A stretch of DNA of 64,000 bases from Aselliscus stoliczkanus (Eukaryota > Chordata > Mammalia > Chiroptera > Hipposideridae): positions 53,039,001 to 53,103,000 of the forward strand of contig CM066732.1 of the NCBI GenBank assembly GCA_033961575.1, given 5' to 3'. Made by a program: the position numbers and the translations under genes. Positions 22,870-34,289 of this stretch are shown here, in pieces. Numbering within the stretch: position 1 is the first letter of the stretch; every line of letters begins with the position of its first letter. The notes below the pieces were generated by a model. It saw nothing but the letters and a program-made list of their open reading frames with translations, searched no databases and was not told the DNA's origin.

Positions 22870-25125
22870 GTGGACAGAGGGATGCCAGACGACAGATGTG
22901 AGCAAGCAAACACAGCGGAAAGTCAACGGGCAAATGCCTGGGTTGGATAAGTCCCAAAGGTCCTGTCATTCTCCCAGATTCTGTGTTTACGTGTTAATTT
23001 CCTAAGCGTTTGTCAGGTGCTCACTATAAAATGAAGATGCTAGCTAACATTAGTCGGCTAAGAGCCATCTAAGATTAAGCTGTGCAGCTACTGAGAACTG
23101 AGCCAAAGCGAATCAGTCAGGGGCTTGCTTACCTGTGGGAGCACACACCACGCAAACCTCAGGGCTTAAATGACCAGGGTTTGTCCCGTGCCCCCTCTCT
23201 GTGTCCCCCGCAGCTCAGCTGGGGCTTGGTTCCGGCATCACCGGGGTCATTGTCATCGGTACTTGCCCAGAGAAGCACAAATGCCTCTTCCCATTTCATC
23301 GGCTAAAACGAGTCCCACACAGTCACAGGCGAGGCAGGGAGCAGGCCCGGCGACCAGCACCAGAGTCCTGGCCGGGCACTGCCCGAGCTGTTCGGGTCCG
23401 CCTCCCCTTGAGACCGTAAGCTCTCTGAGCTCACGCTCCATCATTTTTGCCCCAATTATGTAAACTACCACGTCTAGAGAATCTTCACCTCTCTGACACT
23501 CAGTACTAACATTTGCCACCAAGAACGGTGGCATTTTTGATAGCTTGACCCTCTGAGAAAAGCTGTTTTTATGTGCGACACCCTTGTTTTGCCGGCTGCA
23601 GGGCGAACTCCCCTGAACCGCACAACCAGTGGGCCTGAGAACCCGCGGAATGGAGGCCTTTCCGGCTCTTTGCCGGGCGAATTGCGGCTCGGCAGTGGGC
23701 CGGCCTCTCTTTCCTCTCTTGCTGGAAGCTGTCGTGCTGACACTCTGCTGTTGTGCAGGGAGTGGGGCAGGGACAACGAAATCATTTGAGGACCGCACGG
23801 CGCTGTGGCGTTTCCACCAGACAGAGGGGATAATAAAAACTCAATGGAGTGGGACTGGAAGGGAGCTAACCATGAGCAGTGTGCATGGGAGGGGCAACCA
23901 AGCTTCACAGAAGCCCTGAGGTTTGTTTCTGAGGCAAAGGTGGCATTTGCCGCCTGGCAGCCCCTCACCCCTGTGCTCCTCCACAGCCAGGCTTTGCGTC
24001 TGCTGCCTGTGGTGATGTGCAGGCCAGGCCCCCTCCCCAGACGCCATCAAGATGATAAGTCATGCAGGACAGCCTGGGACGTTCTGACACAGGCTTCTGG
24101 GAAAGGTGGCTTGGGTCCAAAGCTGCCAAGTACAAAGGCCTGGGAGCAAAGGCCAAAGCGCTCCACAGACGATCAATCCATGAGGATCAATTCCTGCTCC
24201 GTGCACATTGACACACATTTACTACGGAAACACCGGCCCAGGAGGGAACCTAGGCCCCCGACTATGCAGCTCAATATCAGGAAAGGACTTTTATCTCCCC
24301 TGACACCCCAGACTCCTGACATAAAATGGCTTCAAGTCAGTGTAAATAGCTTGCTTTGCCCAGCAGCTGCGTTCCTGAAAAGTTTCTGGTAAATCAAATC
24401 CTCTTTTCAAACGCATGGAACTTTCCGTTTAATCCTTTTGTAAGGCAAAGGATCTTTCTGTAATATAAAAACACACTACCAGCTGCCCCCACCTGGTTCT
24501 CCCTCCCCCAACACTGCCTGCCTGCTGGTGCACCCCCACCCCATCCACTCCATTCTGTAAGGTCAGCTCTAGGCATAAGTAACAATTTTCAAAGAGGACT
24601 TCCGTCCTTGTGACTTGGAAGCAAACAGAAGAGCCATGTCTGTAGCGTGTATCTAAGGAACCCCCTGATAGAGGGGCCCGCGGAACCCACATCCCTTGTT
24701 TGCAAACACCATGAAGCACAATCCTGAGATGCTGCCGAGCCTGGAAGGAGATGGGAGAACGCTCGGAACAAAACCCAGACCGCGTCGCAGAACACAGGTG
24801 GACACACCGTGGGGACGCCTGTATTTCCCTTCCCTGCTCCCCCACCCTTCCTGCTAGTGAGGGCTGAACACTAGAACGATTCATGGAAAAGAATCGTTGT
24901 CCAAATGTCGTTGAGAAAGCCCGTCTATAATATACTGCCCAGGGATGAGGCCAAAGGCTGCCCTGGTCTTCCCGATCCTTAACCACGTGGGGGTTTTACC
25001 ATGTCCCTGTGCCGCCCGTAGGATCATTTGCTCAGCAGCTTTAGTTAAACTGACTCACTGCTTTTTACTTAAATTCATGAGAAGCATGATATTCATGGAA
25101 GCACAGTTCTGAGATGCAGTTATAT
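22870..25125. other. Unassigned sequence
   Basis: No gene supported. The longest frames (about 180-195 codons at 23253-23798 minus, 23805-24392 plus and 24429-24986 minus) overlap each other on opposite strands and have no recognisable domains. A short L2-like tail (GACCGTAAGCTCTCTGAGCTC) lies near 23.41 kb. Confidence 0.4.
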
Positions 25126-25146
25126 TTTCAAATAAAATGAAAATAG

Positions 25147-25573
25147 GGCCGGCTGAGTGGCACAGTGGTTAAGAGCTGGCTTGGGACGCCAGCGGCCCCG
25201 GTTCGGATCCCACATATGAGGGTCAGTGACACTGCCCTCTACAGCTAACAACAGCTCCACCTGGAGCTGGGCTGTGTGAGTCCCTGGGAGGGCAGGGGGC
25301 TGCCATAAGCTACAGTGAGTGGCTGGCAGCCAGCATGAGTGGCCGGCAGCTGGTGTGAGCTGCCAAGAGCTGCTGTGAACGGCCATCCAGAGGCCGGCGA
25401 CCGATCTGCCTCAGCCGGGAAAAGCGCAATGACGATACCAATTTGGGCCAGTGAAGACACGTCCTCCACAACTAGACTGAAGAACAAAAGGACAGCAACT
25501 TGTCTGTTCCCCTCCCTTGGTTCCCCAACGCTGTTCCCCTCCCCCAATTCCCCAATAAAATCTTTTAAAAAAG
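25147..25573 (+). mobile_element. Long-form tRNA-derived SINE (T+), best reference copy
   Basis: The head starts GGGCCGGCTGAGTGGC. Box A is TGGCACAGTGG (25159-25169) and box B is GGTTCGGATCC (25200-25210). A 5-bp anticodon-like stem CTGGC/GCCAG (25177-25181, 25189-25193) encloses the 7-nt loop TTGGGAC, giving GGG in the anticodon position. After CACTGCCCTC comes a CTACAGCTAACAACAGCTCC body and GC-rich near-tandem units (TGGCTGGCAGCC, GTGGCCGGCAGC). A module with CACAACTAGACTGAAGAAC follows, then CCAATAAAATCTTTTAAAAAA. Flanks are near-identical (about 25132-25146 and 25580-25594: ATAAAATGAAAA versus ATAAAACGAAAA). Confidence 0.92.
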
Positions 25574-25599
25574 TAAAATAAATAAAACGAAAATAAATT

Positions 25600-26030
25600 T
25601 TACATTAAAGTAAGTCCTAGGTATTAAAAAGTATGTCCGTGCAAGGTGCCACCTAAAGTCACCCTTGGCCCAGTGCTGGTCCATACACCACTCTCTGCCA
25701 GGGCTGGCCAAGGTGGCCACCTCACCAAACCTGACAGAGTCATGACAGTCTTGGTCCCCTCACCACGAGCTGAGCTCACTCAGCAGACATTACTGAGTAT
25801 CTACTGCCCAGCACAGGGACCCCAGGCCAGCGACGGACGGCGAGAGGGGGAGGGCCCTTAGGCCACTGGCAGCTCACAGCCAGCCTGGGAGAAGGAGGCT
25901 GGTAACACGGGGTGCTGCACAGAGGGCGGGCACAGCCTCAAGGTATCCCCACCCCCGCCAAGGAAACCTCGTCAGTTACAGGGAAGAGCACTTTATAAAG
26001 CCTGATAAGAAACCACCTTATGAAACCATC
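25600..26030. other. Unassigned sequence
   Basis: No gene. A weak L2/MIR-complement fragment (CAGACATTACTGAGTATCTA, GCCCAGCACAGGGACCC) lies at about 25780-25830. Confidence 0.35.
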
Positions 26031-26039
26031 CGACTCAAC

Positions 26040-26605
26040 GCCACTGCTAACGGAGTAAGTTATGGTCTTGTACCGCCTATTAAGGTGTGATAAGAAGCAT
26101 ACTGTATCTGTGATATTCCTGCCCAAAATGCACAGCATGTCGGTTATGAAGACACATCAAACAAACCCAGGCTGAGGGGCATTTTACCAAAGAAGTAGGA
26201 TTTACCATAATCTTCAGAAGTGTCAAGGTCATCAAAGTCCAAGAAAGACAGGCAGTCAAAGAAGGCTGAACAGACGTGACAGCTGAGCACAGCGCAGGAC
26301 CCAGGCAGGGGCCTGTGACAGCCGAGCACAGCGCAGGACCCAGGCAGGGGCCTGTGACAGCCGAGCACAGCGCAGGACCCAGGCAGGGGCCTTTCACCAG
26401 GACGGTCGCTGAAGCCCCGAGAGTTAGGCTGTGCTCAAGTATCAACCTGAACTTCCCGAGTTCGAGGGCTGTGCCACGGTGTGTGCAGTTACCAAGGAAG
26501 CTAGGCGAATGGAGCAGCATTTGGGCAGCTTATTCTCGAACGGTCTGTATTGTTCTTACAACTTCCGGTAAGTCTGAGGTTGTTCCAAAACGAAGCCTGC
26601 TTGAG
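26040..26605 (+). mobile_element. Ancient dispersed repeat (old LINE-1 3'-end-like), with internal triplication
   Basis: The stretch matches a common old mammalian repeat in order: CTGTGATATTCCTGCCCAAA, ATGAAGACACATCAAACAAA, CCAGGCTGAGGGGCATTTTA, CAGAAGTGTCAAGGTCATCA, AGTCCAAGAAAGACAG, and at the end GTACTATCTTTGCAACTT-like sequence as ACAACTTCCGGTAAGTCTGA and GTTCCAAAAC. I believe it is an L1 3'-end type, but the name is uncertain. The 39-bp triplication at 26276-26392 expanded inside it. Confidence 0.5.
26276..26392. repeat. Tandem repeat, 3 x 39 bp
   Basis: Three units of 39 bp (26276-26314, 26315-26353, 26354-26392) that begin GTGACAGC and end GGCAGGGGCCT. Units 2 and 3 are identical by eye; unit 1 differs by CTGAG for CCGAG. 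Because 39 is a multiple of three the array stays open in several frames, which explains the apparent repetitive peptide; I see no gene. Confidence 0.95.
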
Positions 26606-26925
26606 TGATTGTGACAGGAGTTCAGATGAGCCTCAGTGAACATGTGACCACGGAGCTATGAGAGCCTTCTCCAGGAAAGAACAAGGCGATGAGGACGGAG
26701 TGGGCAAGGCGTGGAGCGGCAGGGGCAGCAGGCCTGGAAGACTGAGAAGGGGTCAGTGCCTTAGGAGAAAAGGAAAGCAGGCGTGCAGGAAGTCAGGAAG
26801 AAGATTAGGGGCGAGGGAGATGAGTTTGGTTTGGGGGTGCATTGGCTCTGTCGAGCTGAAAGAGTATTCACAGCCTGCTCAGGCTCCAGGTCCCTCTGAG
26901 GATTTGGACAGGAAGAGATGCAAAC
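26606..26925. other. Unassigned sequence
   Basis: No gene recognised; purine-rich (GGAAAGCAGG, GGGGCGAGGG). Confidence 0.4.
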
Positions 26926-27172
26926 CATGTGTGTGTGCGCACGTGTACGTGTGTGCGCATGTGTGCATGTGCACGTGTGTGCATGCGGGTGTGTGCGGGT
27001 GTGCGCGAGTGTGCACGTGTATGTGTGTGCGTGCATGTGGGTGTGCAGGTGCGAGTGTGCGCATGTGTGCATGTGTGTACATGTGTGCATGTGCGCGTGT
27101 GTGCATGCGGGTGTGCGCGAGTGTATGCGTGCATGTGTGTGCATGTGGGTGTGCGGGTGCGTGTGTGTGTTT
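26926..27172. repeat. Alternating purine-pyrimidine tract (GT/GC/AT), about 245 bp
   Basis: Near-continuous alternation of purine and pyrimidine, made of GTGTGC, GCATGT, ACGTGT and GTGCGC units. It is a degenerate TG microsatellite with many CpG steps. Such sequence is classically Z-DNA-prone. Open frames on both strands (Cys/Val or His/Thr repeats) are artefacts. Confidence 0.95.
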
Positions 27173-28140
27173 GCGGCGGGGGGAGCGGAGCAATGCTGGG
27201 CTTGCCTTGTTCTGGGTTCCCCCCAATAGCGGTCTGAATGTGCTGCATTCCTACCACAAATTACCCCTTGTACCAGCACCCTGACTGTCCACACCTGTAG
27301 GAAATGAGCCTAAATAGAAAACTGATGATTCTTGGAAGTTTGCCAAGAGCAGAAGTTAAAGCCAGAAATTCCCCAAGCTGTCCCCAGAGCCTAATGTATT
27401 TTCCGCTCACACAAATCCCCAGTTGCCAAATGATCTGTCAGTAGCCTGGACAGTTAAAGAGACTGAATGCACATTGGCTGCACAAATGTGGCCTGTGACA
27501 ACCTTATTATTTAGTACCCTCCATAAGGGTAACTTGTGGCCCAATACCTTACCTCGGCATTTGAGACTCTCTCCAGATATAACGTGGTAGCTCCACTGCC
27601 TCTCCTCTCCAGCCTGAGTCCCCACTCTGGCCAGCCCTGTCACCTTGTCATTGTCAACGCTTGTCACGCTATTCCCCAGTTTTGAGGCTTTACTCATCTT
27701 GGGAGTTGAAATTCAACTCCCCAGGGAGCACTGTGCCGTGCACTCTGCAGACACCGATTAAGACACAGCCTTTAGCCTCAAGGGACTCACGGGCACAGGG
27801 GAAACGGAAGGTGCCAGCCAGGGGAGGAGGACGCATTTCATGGGGGCAGGCGCGGGACACGGGTCACAGCTTTCCTCTGCAATTATGACTTGGGGACACC
27901 AAGCCAACCTGTCCACAACTCTCACATTTACAACTGGCTGCTCCACTGCTTGGCGCGTACACCGCATGCTTTGCCATCCTCACTGTCCCTCAGTCTTCAG
28001 GCCTCAACTCCGAATACACATTTCCATCAGCGTGGCCTTCCCTGACCCACCCCTGCCACCGACTACAGTCAGTGAGACCGTCTCCACTCACACTTCCTTC
28101 CTTTCTCATCAGGACCAAGGGCTGGGTGCCTTATAAAGAA
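27173..28140. other. Unassigned sequence, possible L2 fragment at the end
   Basis: No gene. At 28010-28135 AGCGTGGCCTTCCCTGACCCA followed by CCTTCCTTTCTCATCAG resembles L2 3' sequence, but weakly. Confidence 0.4.
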
Positions 28141-28149
28141 CTGGAAGTG

Positions 28150-28270
28150 AAACATCAGTCTCAGAATCTCAGAGCTTGAATGGACCTTGGCCATCCCAGG
28201 TCCCCCTGTGGCAGATGAAGAAACTGGGGCTCAGACAGGGAAAGCAACTTACCAGACAACACACAGCAGG
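28150..28270 (-). mobile_element. MIR/L3-type relic, complement
   Basis: AGAGCTTGAATGGACCTTGG, then GCAGATGAAGAAACTGGGGC, TCAGACAGGGAAAGCAACTT and ACCAGACAACACACAG. This is the complement of an old L3/CR1- or MIR-like sequence. Confidence 0.55.
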
Positions 28271-28279
28271 ACAGATGTT

Positions 28280-28640
28280 TCTGGCTGCAAGACACAGAAA
28301 TCTCAAACCCAACTGGCTTACACCAGAGAGGATGTGTTGGTTAATGGAACTGAATAGTCCGGAGGTGCAGCTAGCTTTACATGAGACTTGATCTGGGACC
28401 CCAGTGATGAGACTGGGACCAGTGTGTTCCCTCCCTCTGTCTCCCTTCCTCCCTCTCTGCCTCTCCTACTGTGGTACTAAAGTAGACCCTAAGGCACCCC
28501 AGAACTACATACTTCCTCACAGACTCCATTTCCTCAGGAATTGAACCAAACCTCCAGAGGTTGTTGCTGACAGCTGAGTCACCTGGCTTGCAGTATGGCT
28601 CCGAAGCCACCGCTGTGGCCCCTGGAATGGAACATGTAGA
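28280..28640 (+). mobile_element. Unnamed mammalian dispersed repeat, second copy
   Basis: GACACAGAAATCTCAAACCC and AACTGGCTTACACCAGAGAG, then a C/T-rich middle (CCCTCTGTCTCCCTTCC). Same order as 20650-20950. Family name not assigned. Confidence 0.5.
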
Positions 28641-28644
28641 CTGG

Positions 28645-30735
28645 CTTCAGGCAATCAGTGACCAGCCCTAGAGTGGGAGGCAGAATCAGTTCACGCACAT
28701 CTTACGGCTGGGAAATGCTGGATGCTACTGTGAAGAGGAGATGAGAGTGGACACTGGGGTTGCCAGCCAGTTGTCCACCACAGGGAGTTACTGGCAAAGT
28801 CAGGCCAAAGTCAGGCCTCCTTGGCTCTGCTTCAGCAGTTCCAGCACATTCAGTGAAGGCCCGCTAAGGCCGCTTGGCTCCAGGACAGAGAGGGAGCTTT
28901 GCATTCACACATCCTGCACTGACTCCGGGGGCCAATGCTCTATTCGCCGTTCCTCGGGCAGAGAGAGGGGCCCCAGGTTCTAAGCCCAGACAGAGGTGGG
29001 AACAAGAAGAGAGGGGATTGCTCCAAGCTGCAGATTGAAATCAGAACTGTGGAGTAGAGGGCCCGGGTAGTAACTGTCCCGCATGTGCTGCCAATGGAAT
29101 CAGATCAGCATGATGGATGTAATCTACACAAAGTGAGACAGGCCTTCTGGAAAACTGCCCATGAGCAGATCAGCAAGACCCATAATTGGCATATTAAATA
29201 AAAATAAAGTGAGACTAAAGGTGGCGTTCTTCCAACCTGCAATACTCAGAGCAATGGAACGACTGGCTGGTCGGAGGAGGGGAGGAGGGGCAGGATGACA
29301 GGAGTGATTTATTCCGCGGAAGCCCTGGGTCTGGGCTGGCTTCGTAGGAAATCTTCGTGCATTGTATTAAAAATGAAGCTCACACAGAATACATTTCATT
29401 CCAATAACATATGATTTAAGATGTGCTTGTTCCTTGGTTTAACCACAAAAATATTGCATCTGTTAATTCTCTTGGAGCTCTTCCAGTCCCATAATGCCAT
29501 CACCAAATAAGCAGGAACGACACGGTCTTTTGATAATTTTCACCTCCATCCTTCTTCAGTGTTCTCTTGGAGGGAAGAACTGGAGAATTACAAGACCGTC
29601 CTACCTCGTGAGGGTCCCTCCATGGCTTGTACTCAATAAGAAGAAAAGGTCCATTTCCTTGGCAAGGCTCTCCATAAGCGAGTGCTGGCCCGCCTTTCAA
29701 AGTCGATCTCTCAGCTGTGCTGTTGAGTCTCTATTGCGAGAAGCCTAGAGCAGGTTTATCCAATTCCCAGGCTTGTTTGGTGTGCTGTCGTATACAGACT
29801 GCATCCTTTGCCTTCCCACACATCAGGGGGTGGCCTCTGCATTGTGACCTCTGGGTTAAAATCCCATCTTTTTGGAGAAGACTTCTATGAGTCCTGGCAA
29901 AGGAGATGAGCGCTCTGTCCTTCGGACACTTCATCATCTTGCTTCTCTCTCTCAGACCACTCACTACATGTCCTGCCTTGTGATCTACGCCCATCTCACC
30001 TTTCATGTTGGCCTCTGGCCTTCCAAGGCAGAAACCACAGGTGATTTGTCTCTTAGTCCCGGGACGGCCAGCTGGGATGGGTTTCTTGAAGAAAACTCAC
30101 AGGGCAGAAACTGTGTGTATTTGACTAACAGCAACATCCTGAATGAGTACAGGCAGACACCGCACAAAGGCTCTGAGGGTCAGAAAATGGCGAGGGCCTG
30201 TGCTCCCCCTCTGATGGGACCCTCTAACACCTCCCTTCCCCTGGCTAATCCCCGAGCCTTCCTTCTGCCGTGGAGGCTATCTGGCATCCTCGGCTCAGAA
30301 GAACCTTCACTCACTGAATGACTCCGACCCCGGGCAGTTCCTGACCTGAGAGGCGATCACAGGCCCGCGTTCCTGGAGGCACTAAGCATCTGTAAAAGTC
30401 ACTGTAAAGGGACATCCGGCTGGTGGCAGGCCCCGGCATGGGACATCCCAGGAAGGCTGTCTAGATGAGAAAAACACATCCTGGCGCCACCAGTCACAGC
30501 CCTGGGGTACCAGGGGCCATTTGGGATTTTATTTTGTTTCTTTCCCCAGTTATCCCAGAACTCCAGCCACCAAAATTGGCCCACCCCTGTTGGGCCACAG
30601 CAACTCTTCCCAGAGTCAAGGACACACAGTGAGATCTGAAGAAACAGGATTCTCAGCTCAGGCAGAGCTCCTCAACAACCCAGCTGTGTCATTAAAATTA
30701 AAGCGGAACGCGCTGTCATGTTAACCACCAAGGAC
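28645..30735. other. Mostly unassigned sequence
   Basis: No gene supported. The part 29340-29480 is AT-rich unique sequence. A stretch at 29840-30010 has an L2-like run (AAAATCCCATCTTTTTGGAG, CTTCTATGAGTCC) but is too diverged for a firm call. A plus-strand frame of about 150 codons at 29872-30321 has no recognisable domain. Confidence 0.4.
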
Positions 30736-30739
30736 ACGG

Positions 30740-30960
30740 TGCTAGAGTTCAGATCCAGAGTTTGAAATGCTCCCTTAGTTAAGGGGCCTTGGGAGAGTCA
30801 TCTGACCTCACCGAGCCTCACTGAGCTCACCTGTAAAGTGATGAGAGTGATGGCGTGTCCACCATGCGTGGTGGGAAGATCATGCAAGGAAAGTGGCCAG
30901 CACAGGACTTGGCACATGACAGCACTCAAAAAATGTCAGCTATTATTTTCTCTACTTTCC
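30740..30960 (+). mobile_element. MIR SINE relic
   Basis: AGAGTTCAGATCCAGAGTTT-type head, AAGGGGCCTTGGGAGAGTCA, TGAGCTCACCTGTAAAGTGA, then GGCCAGCACAGGACTTGGCA and GCACTCAAAAAATGTCAGCT: MIR order from head to tail. Confidence 0.75.
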
Positions 30961-30964
30961 CATC

Positions 30965-31830
30965 ATCATTACTAAAATTCCCCGATGAATAGCTAAGAAG
31001 AACCACAGGGCAGGCTCTTGGCTGCCATGTTTCCTGGAGCCGAAACACTCAGGGTGGCCAGAGCCCTCTCCTGCCTGCAGGAGTGTCTGTTCTCACCGCT
31101 GGGAGGAAAGTTCCCGGCCCTTTTGTCAGTCCACAGCTAAAGCTTTCTCTCGTAGACTCCAAGAACCAAAGCTAGAACCACCAGCTGGAAAATGCAGGAA
31201 GGCTGGCGTCCGCTCTGTGTACCAGACAGGACTGTGTAAAGATGAGGCCCGATGCCTTGCAGGCACTGGACTCCACATCACAGGAGGCTATTCAGGGGAA
31301 GCTGGAGCGACACTGGTTGGAAATACTGGGCAATGGCTCAGGTATCACGTGTAGGGATGGAGTGGAAGACCCTGAGGGCTGCACCAACCCTGGGATGTAA
31401 TGCTCTCTCTCTCTCTCTTTTATTCGTAGCACTTCCTTACAGAAAACGAACTCAATAACATTGAAAAGCATCCAAAACAGCCATTTCAACTGGGAACCTG
31501 CTTTATGGAGCACAGCATTTTGTGAAGTAAAGTTCCCCAAACTTTTATCTTTGGCCAATGGAAAAGAATTTCTAGTAAACATGCTATGAACACTTACAAA
31601 ACTCACACGTCAGAGGTCAAAGAAATTTCTACTCAGTAAGCTCTTATTTTATAAAGGCGTTCACTGCATTGCTTAGCTATGTCCACCTTGAGTCGAATCA
31701 AGTTCAGGAGGGACGTGTATGTGAAACTCGACCTGCCTTCTATATCCCACTACACCACCCTCTGGCTTTAGGGTGCGTCTTTTATCTTCTGGGAGGGCAG
31801 AATCTGTCATCCTGATGGAACATCACTTAC
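30965..31830. other. Unassigned sequence
   Basis: No gene. A short CT tract (about 31403-31418) is the only simple repeat. Confidence 0.4.
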
Positions 31831-31837
31831 TAGATGC

Positions 31838-32470
31838 TGTGGTATAATAAAGATTTGTCTGATCTTTATCCTGGGTTCCTGGCTGGGAGCTTCTAAAATC
31901 CTTGAAATTTCCTGAGTGACAGGAGTATCTTTGTTATCCCAATAAGGTGACTCATAGTGGGCCCTTAAATAGCTTTGGGGGGGGGCTGGTCACTAGAAAT
32001 ATCAACCAGGAGATTAAAGTGTAGTGACTTTGGTGAGGCCAAGCCCTGGGGAGAGGTCAGAGTTCAATCATGCCTATATAATGAAACCCCAGTAATAACT
32101 CTAGAAACTTGATGGGCCTTCCTGGTTGGCAAACTCATGGATGTGCCAGGAGGGTGGCATGCCCTGACTTCACAGGAACAGAGCCAGGAAGTTCTGCATT
32201 CCAGACACCCCCAGACCTCGCCCTGTGTGCACCCTTGATAATCAGGTTGTAAATGCAGAGCTTTCCTGAGTTCCGAGTCATTCTAGGGAATGATCAAACC
32301 TGTGAGGGTCATCAGAACCCTCATATTTACAGCCAGTTGGTCAGAAGGGCAACCTGGGGGGTTCCCCAATTGGGGCTGGTGTCTGAAATAAGCACAGTCT
32401 GTGGAAGACTGAACCCTGAAACCCGTGGAATCAGGCTGGATTGCAGTACACCCACTTGGTGTTGAAACAC
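31838..32470 (+). mobile_element. ERVL-like LTR, plus strand
   Basis: The order fits a known mammalian LTR: TGTGGTATAATAAAGATTTG, CTTGAAATTTCCTGAGTGAC, GGAGTATCTTTGTTATCCCA, CATGCCTATATAATGAAACC (TATA-containing), CTTGATGGGCCTTCC, GGAGGGTGGCATGCCCTGAC, GAGCTTTCCTGAGTTCCGAG, CTGTGAGGGTCATCAGAACC, TTACAGCCAGTTGGTCAGAA, GGGGCTGGTGTCTGAAATAA. No internal viral genes flank it, so it is a solo LTR or isolated fragment. Exact family not assigned. Confidence 0.7.
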
Positions 32471-32474
32471 ATGA

Positions 32475-34280
32475 GATGACATGACATATAATGTTATTTC
32501 GCTAGGCAGTCTGTGTCTTGACTCCGCCTTCTCAGAAAGTTTGGGCCGGTAGGATTTGAAGTCAGAACATAACCTTTGGAAGGTAACGGGGCTGATGAGG
32601 TGGAAAGACCTGGACCCTGGAAGATGGCAAGAAGCATGACAGAAATGATGCGCTTTGACCACTAACTGTGGTTGCCATAGAAACTGAGAGTCCAAATAAT
32701 CACGGTTTTAAAACTTGGGTTGGCTGAGCTGGTGTCCATTTCCATGGAAACGGAAGTAAGAGCAGCAGAGGAGTGAGAGGTGGCTTAGGTGAAGGTCAGG
32801 GACAGCTGCTGCCGAGAGCTGCGGCTCCCTACGTCACACCGGCCCAGCCCGAGGCGGCAAGTGGACAGCTGGGGCGTGTAGATTACTGACTTGGGAAAGC
32901 AAACAGAAGGATCCCGCCAGGGTGGACACCCAACGCCCCAGTGGCGTCTCACCAGTCAGTCGAAATCATTCAGGGAAAATTATATATATTTTTAACCCAT
33001 GTTTTGCAAAAAGACTAAGTAGTTGTCTCCAAATTTTTTCGATAGCTGAATTTTCTGCTTCATTCATAGGGGAAAAGCTTACTTTTACCTAAAGGTGATC
33101 ACTGCTAAGTGACCACTTGCTCTGTGGATAGCAATAGAAGGCGAGAACTGTACAACTACGGTCTCCCTGCTTTAGAAATTACTGTGTGTAACTTCAGGCA
33201 TAGACATCTGAACGTTTTACTGTGGAAAATTACAAACACCTCCTATGCTAGACAGAGTAAAGCCTGGGTCGGCCCCCCTGGGCCTCAGCCAGACCTGGCC
33301 CCCTCCTGTTTGTGTAGGTGCTTGGCACACACACCGCCACATGCCTTCATTTATAGGTTGTCTACGGTGGCTTTCGCACTACCACGGCCGAGTCAGTTGG
33401 CTGCAACAGAGACCGTGCGGCCTGAAAGCCTAAAATATTGACTATCTGGTCTTTCCAAAGAAAAGCATGCTGGCCCCTGATCAATGAACCCTTGGACTCC
33501 TCGCTCAGCTTCCGCAGTTGCCAGCTTACAAGCAGCCTCCGTTAGCCGATGAGCTTTGCTGTTTCAAGTCTCCTCCTAAGCGCCACTTGTAAGGCGTTCA
33601 GCGATTTATATAACAGAAACGTCAACAGCTAAACACAGTTGCAATGACAGGCGTGACAACTCAATCTAGATAGCTCCATGGTGCTGCTGTCATTTTCTTC
33701 TTCCCCCTCTTGACTTGTGTGGCTCTGCCCTTGGTACTGAGGAAAAACGGCTGAGAAGGTGGAAAGAGGACTTCCGAAAGGGGGTGGCAGCTTCAGGCGG
33801 AGCAAGGACAGCGTGTGGGTCAGGGAACCCCAATCGGGGTCCTGTCTCCCCGCCACGCCCCAGGAGCCCGCCCAGCACACACCGCCAGCACCCATTCCAA
33901 GGCTTTCTTACACCACAACTTAGTTTCGGCCCCCTGAGACTGGCGGTGTGGAGGGGACAGAGGTGGCAGGCGGGGCAGGGCCCTGCTGCTGGCTTGCTGA
34001 GCGAGGTTGGGGCTGCCCTCCCCAGTTCTGGGCACATGGGTGCAGAGTAGATGGTTTGCCCTGAAATAAAAGGGCACCATCCCGTCTCACCTCACCATCG
34101 TTCCCGCTCTCAAAACTCTGAAGGGCAGATGGGAGGTTTACCCTCACGTGTGCTTTTTGGAACACCACAGTCCACGCGCGTGGTAGATAGGAGGGTAACA
34201 CGCTGAAAGCATCCAAGTGACAATCCAGAATTTGGAGTGAAATAAAACAACAAGACAACAGGGGAAAGGCCTTCCTTTGT
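32475..34280. other. Unassigned sequence
   Basis: No gene supported. AT-rich unique sequence at 32960-33090 and a GC-rich part at 33690-34050 without dense CpG. Frames of 110-115 codons there overlap on both strands and have no recognisable domain. Confidence 0.4.
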
Positions 34281-34289
34281 TTTATACCT

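Noticed and set aside
23253..24986. Three long frames (180-195 codons) on opposite strands
   Set aside because: They overlap or abut on different strands, have no recognisable domain, and such lengths occur by chance in GC-richer mammalian DNA.
26658..27284. Plus-strand open frame of about 208 codons and several minus-strand frames with Cys/Val or His/Thr repeats
   Set aside because: They are products of the alternating GT/GC tract, which is open in several frames on both strands. No domain, no gene structure.
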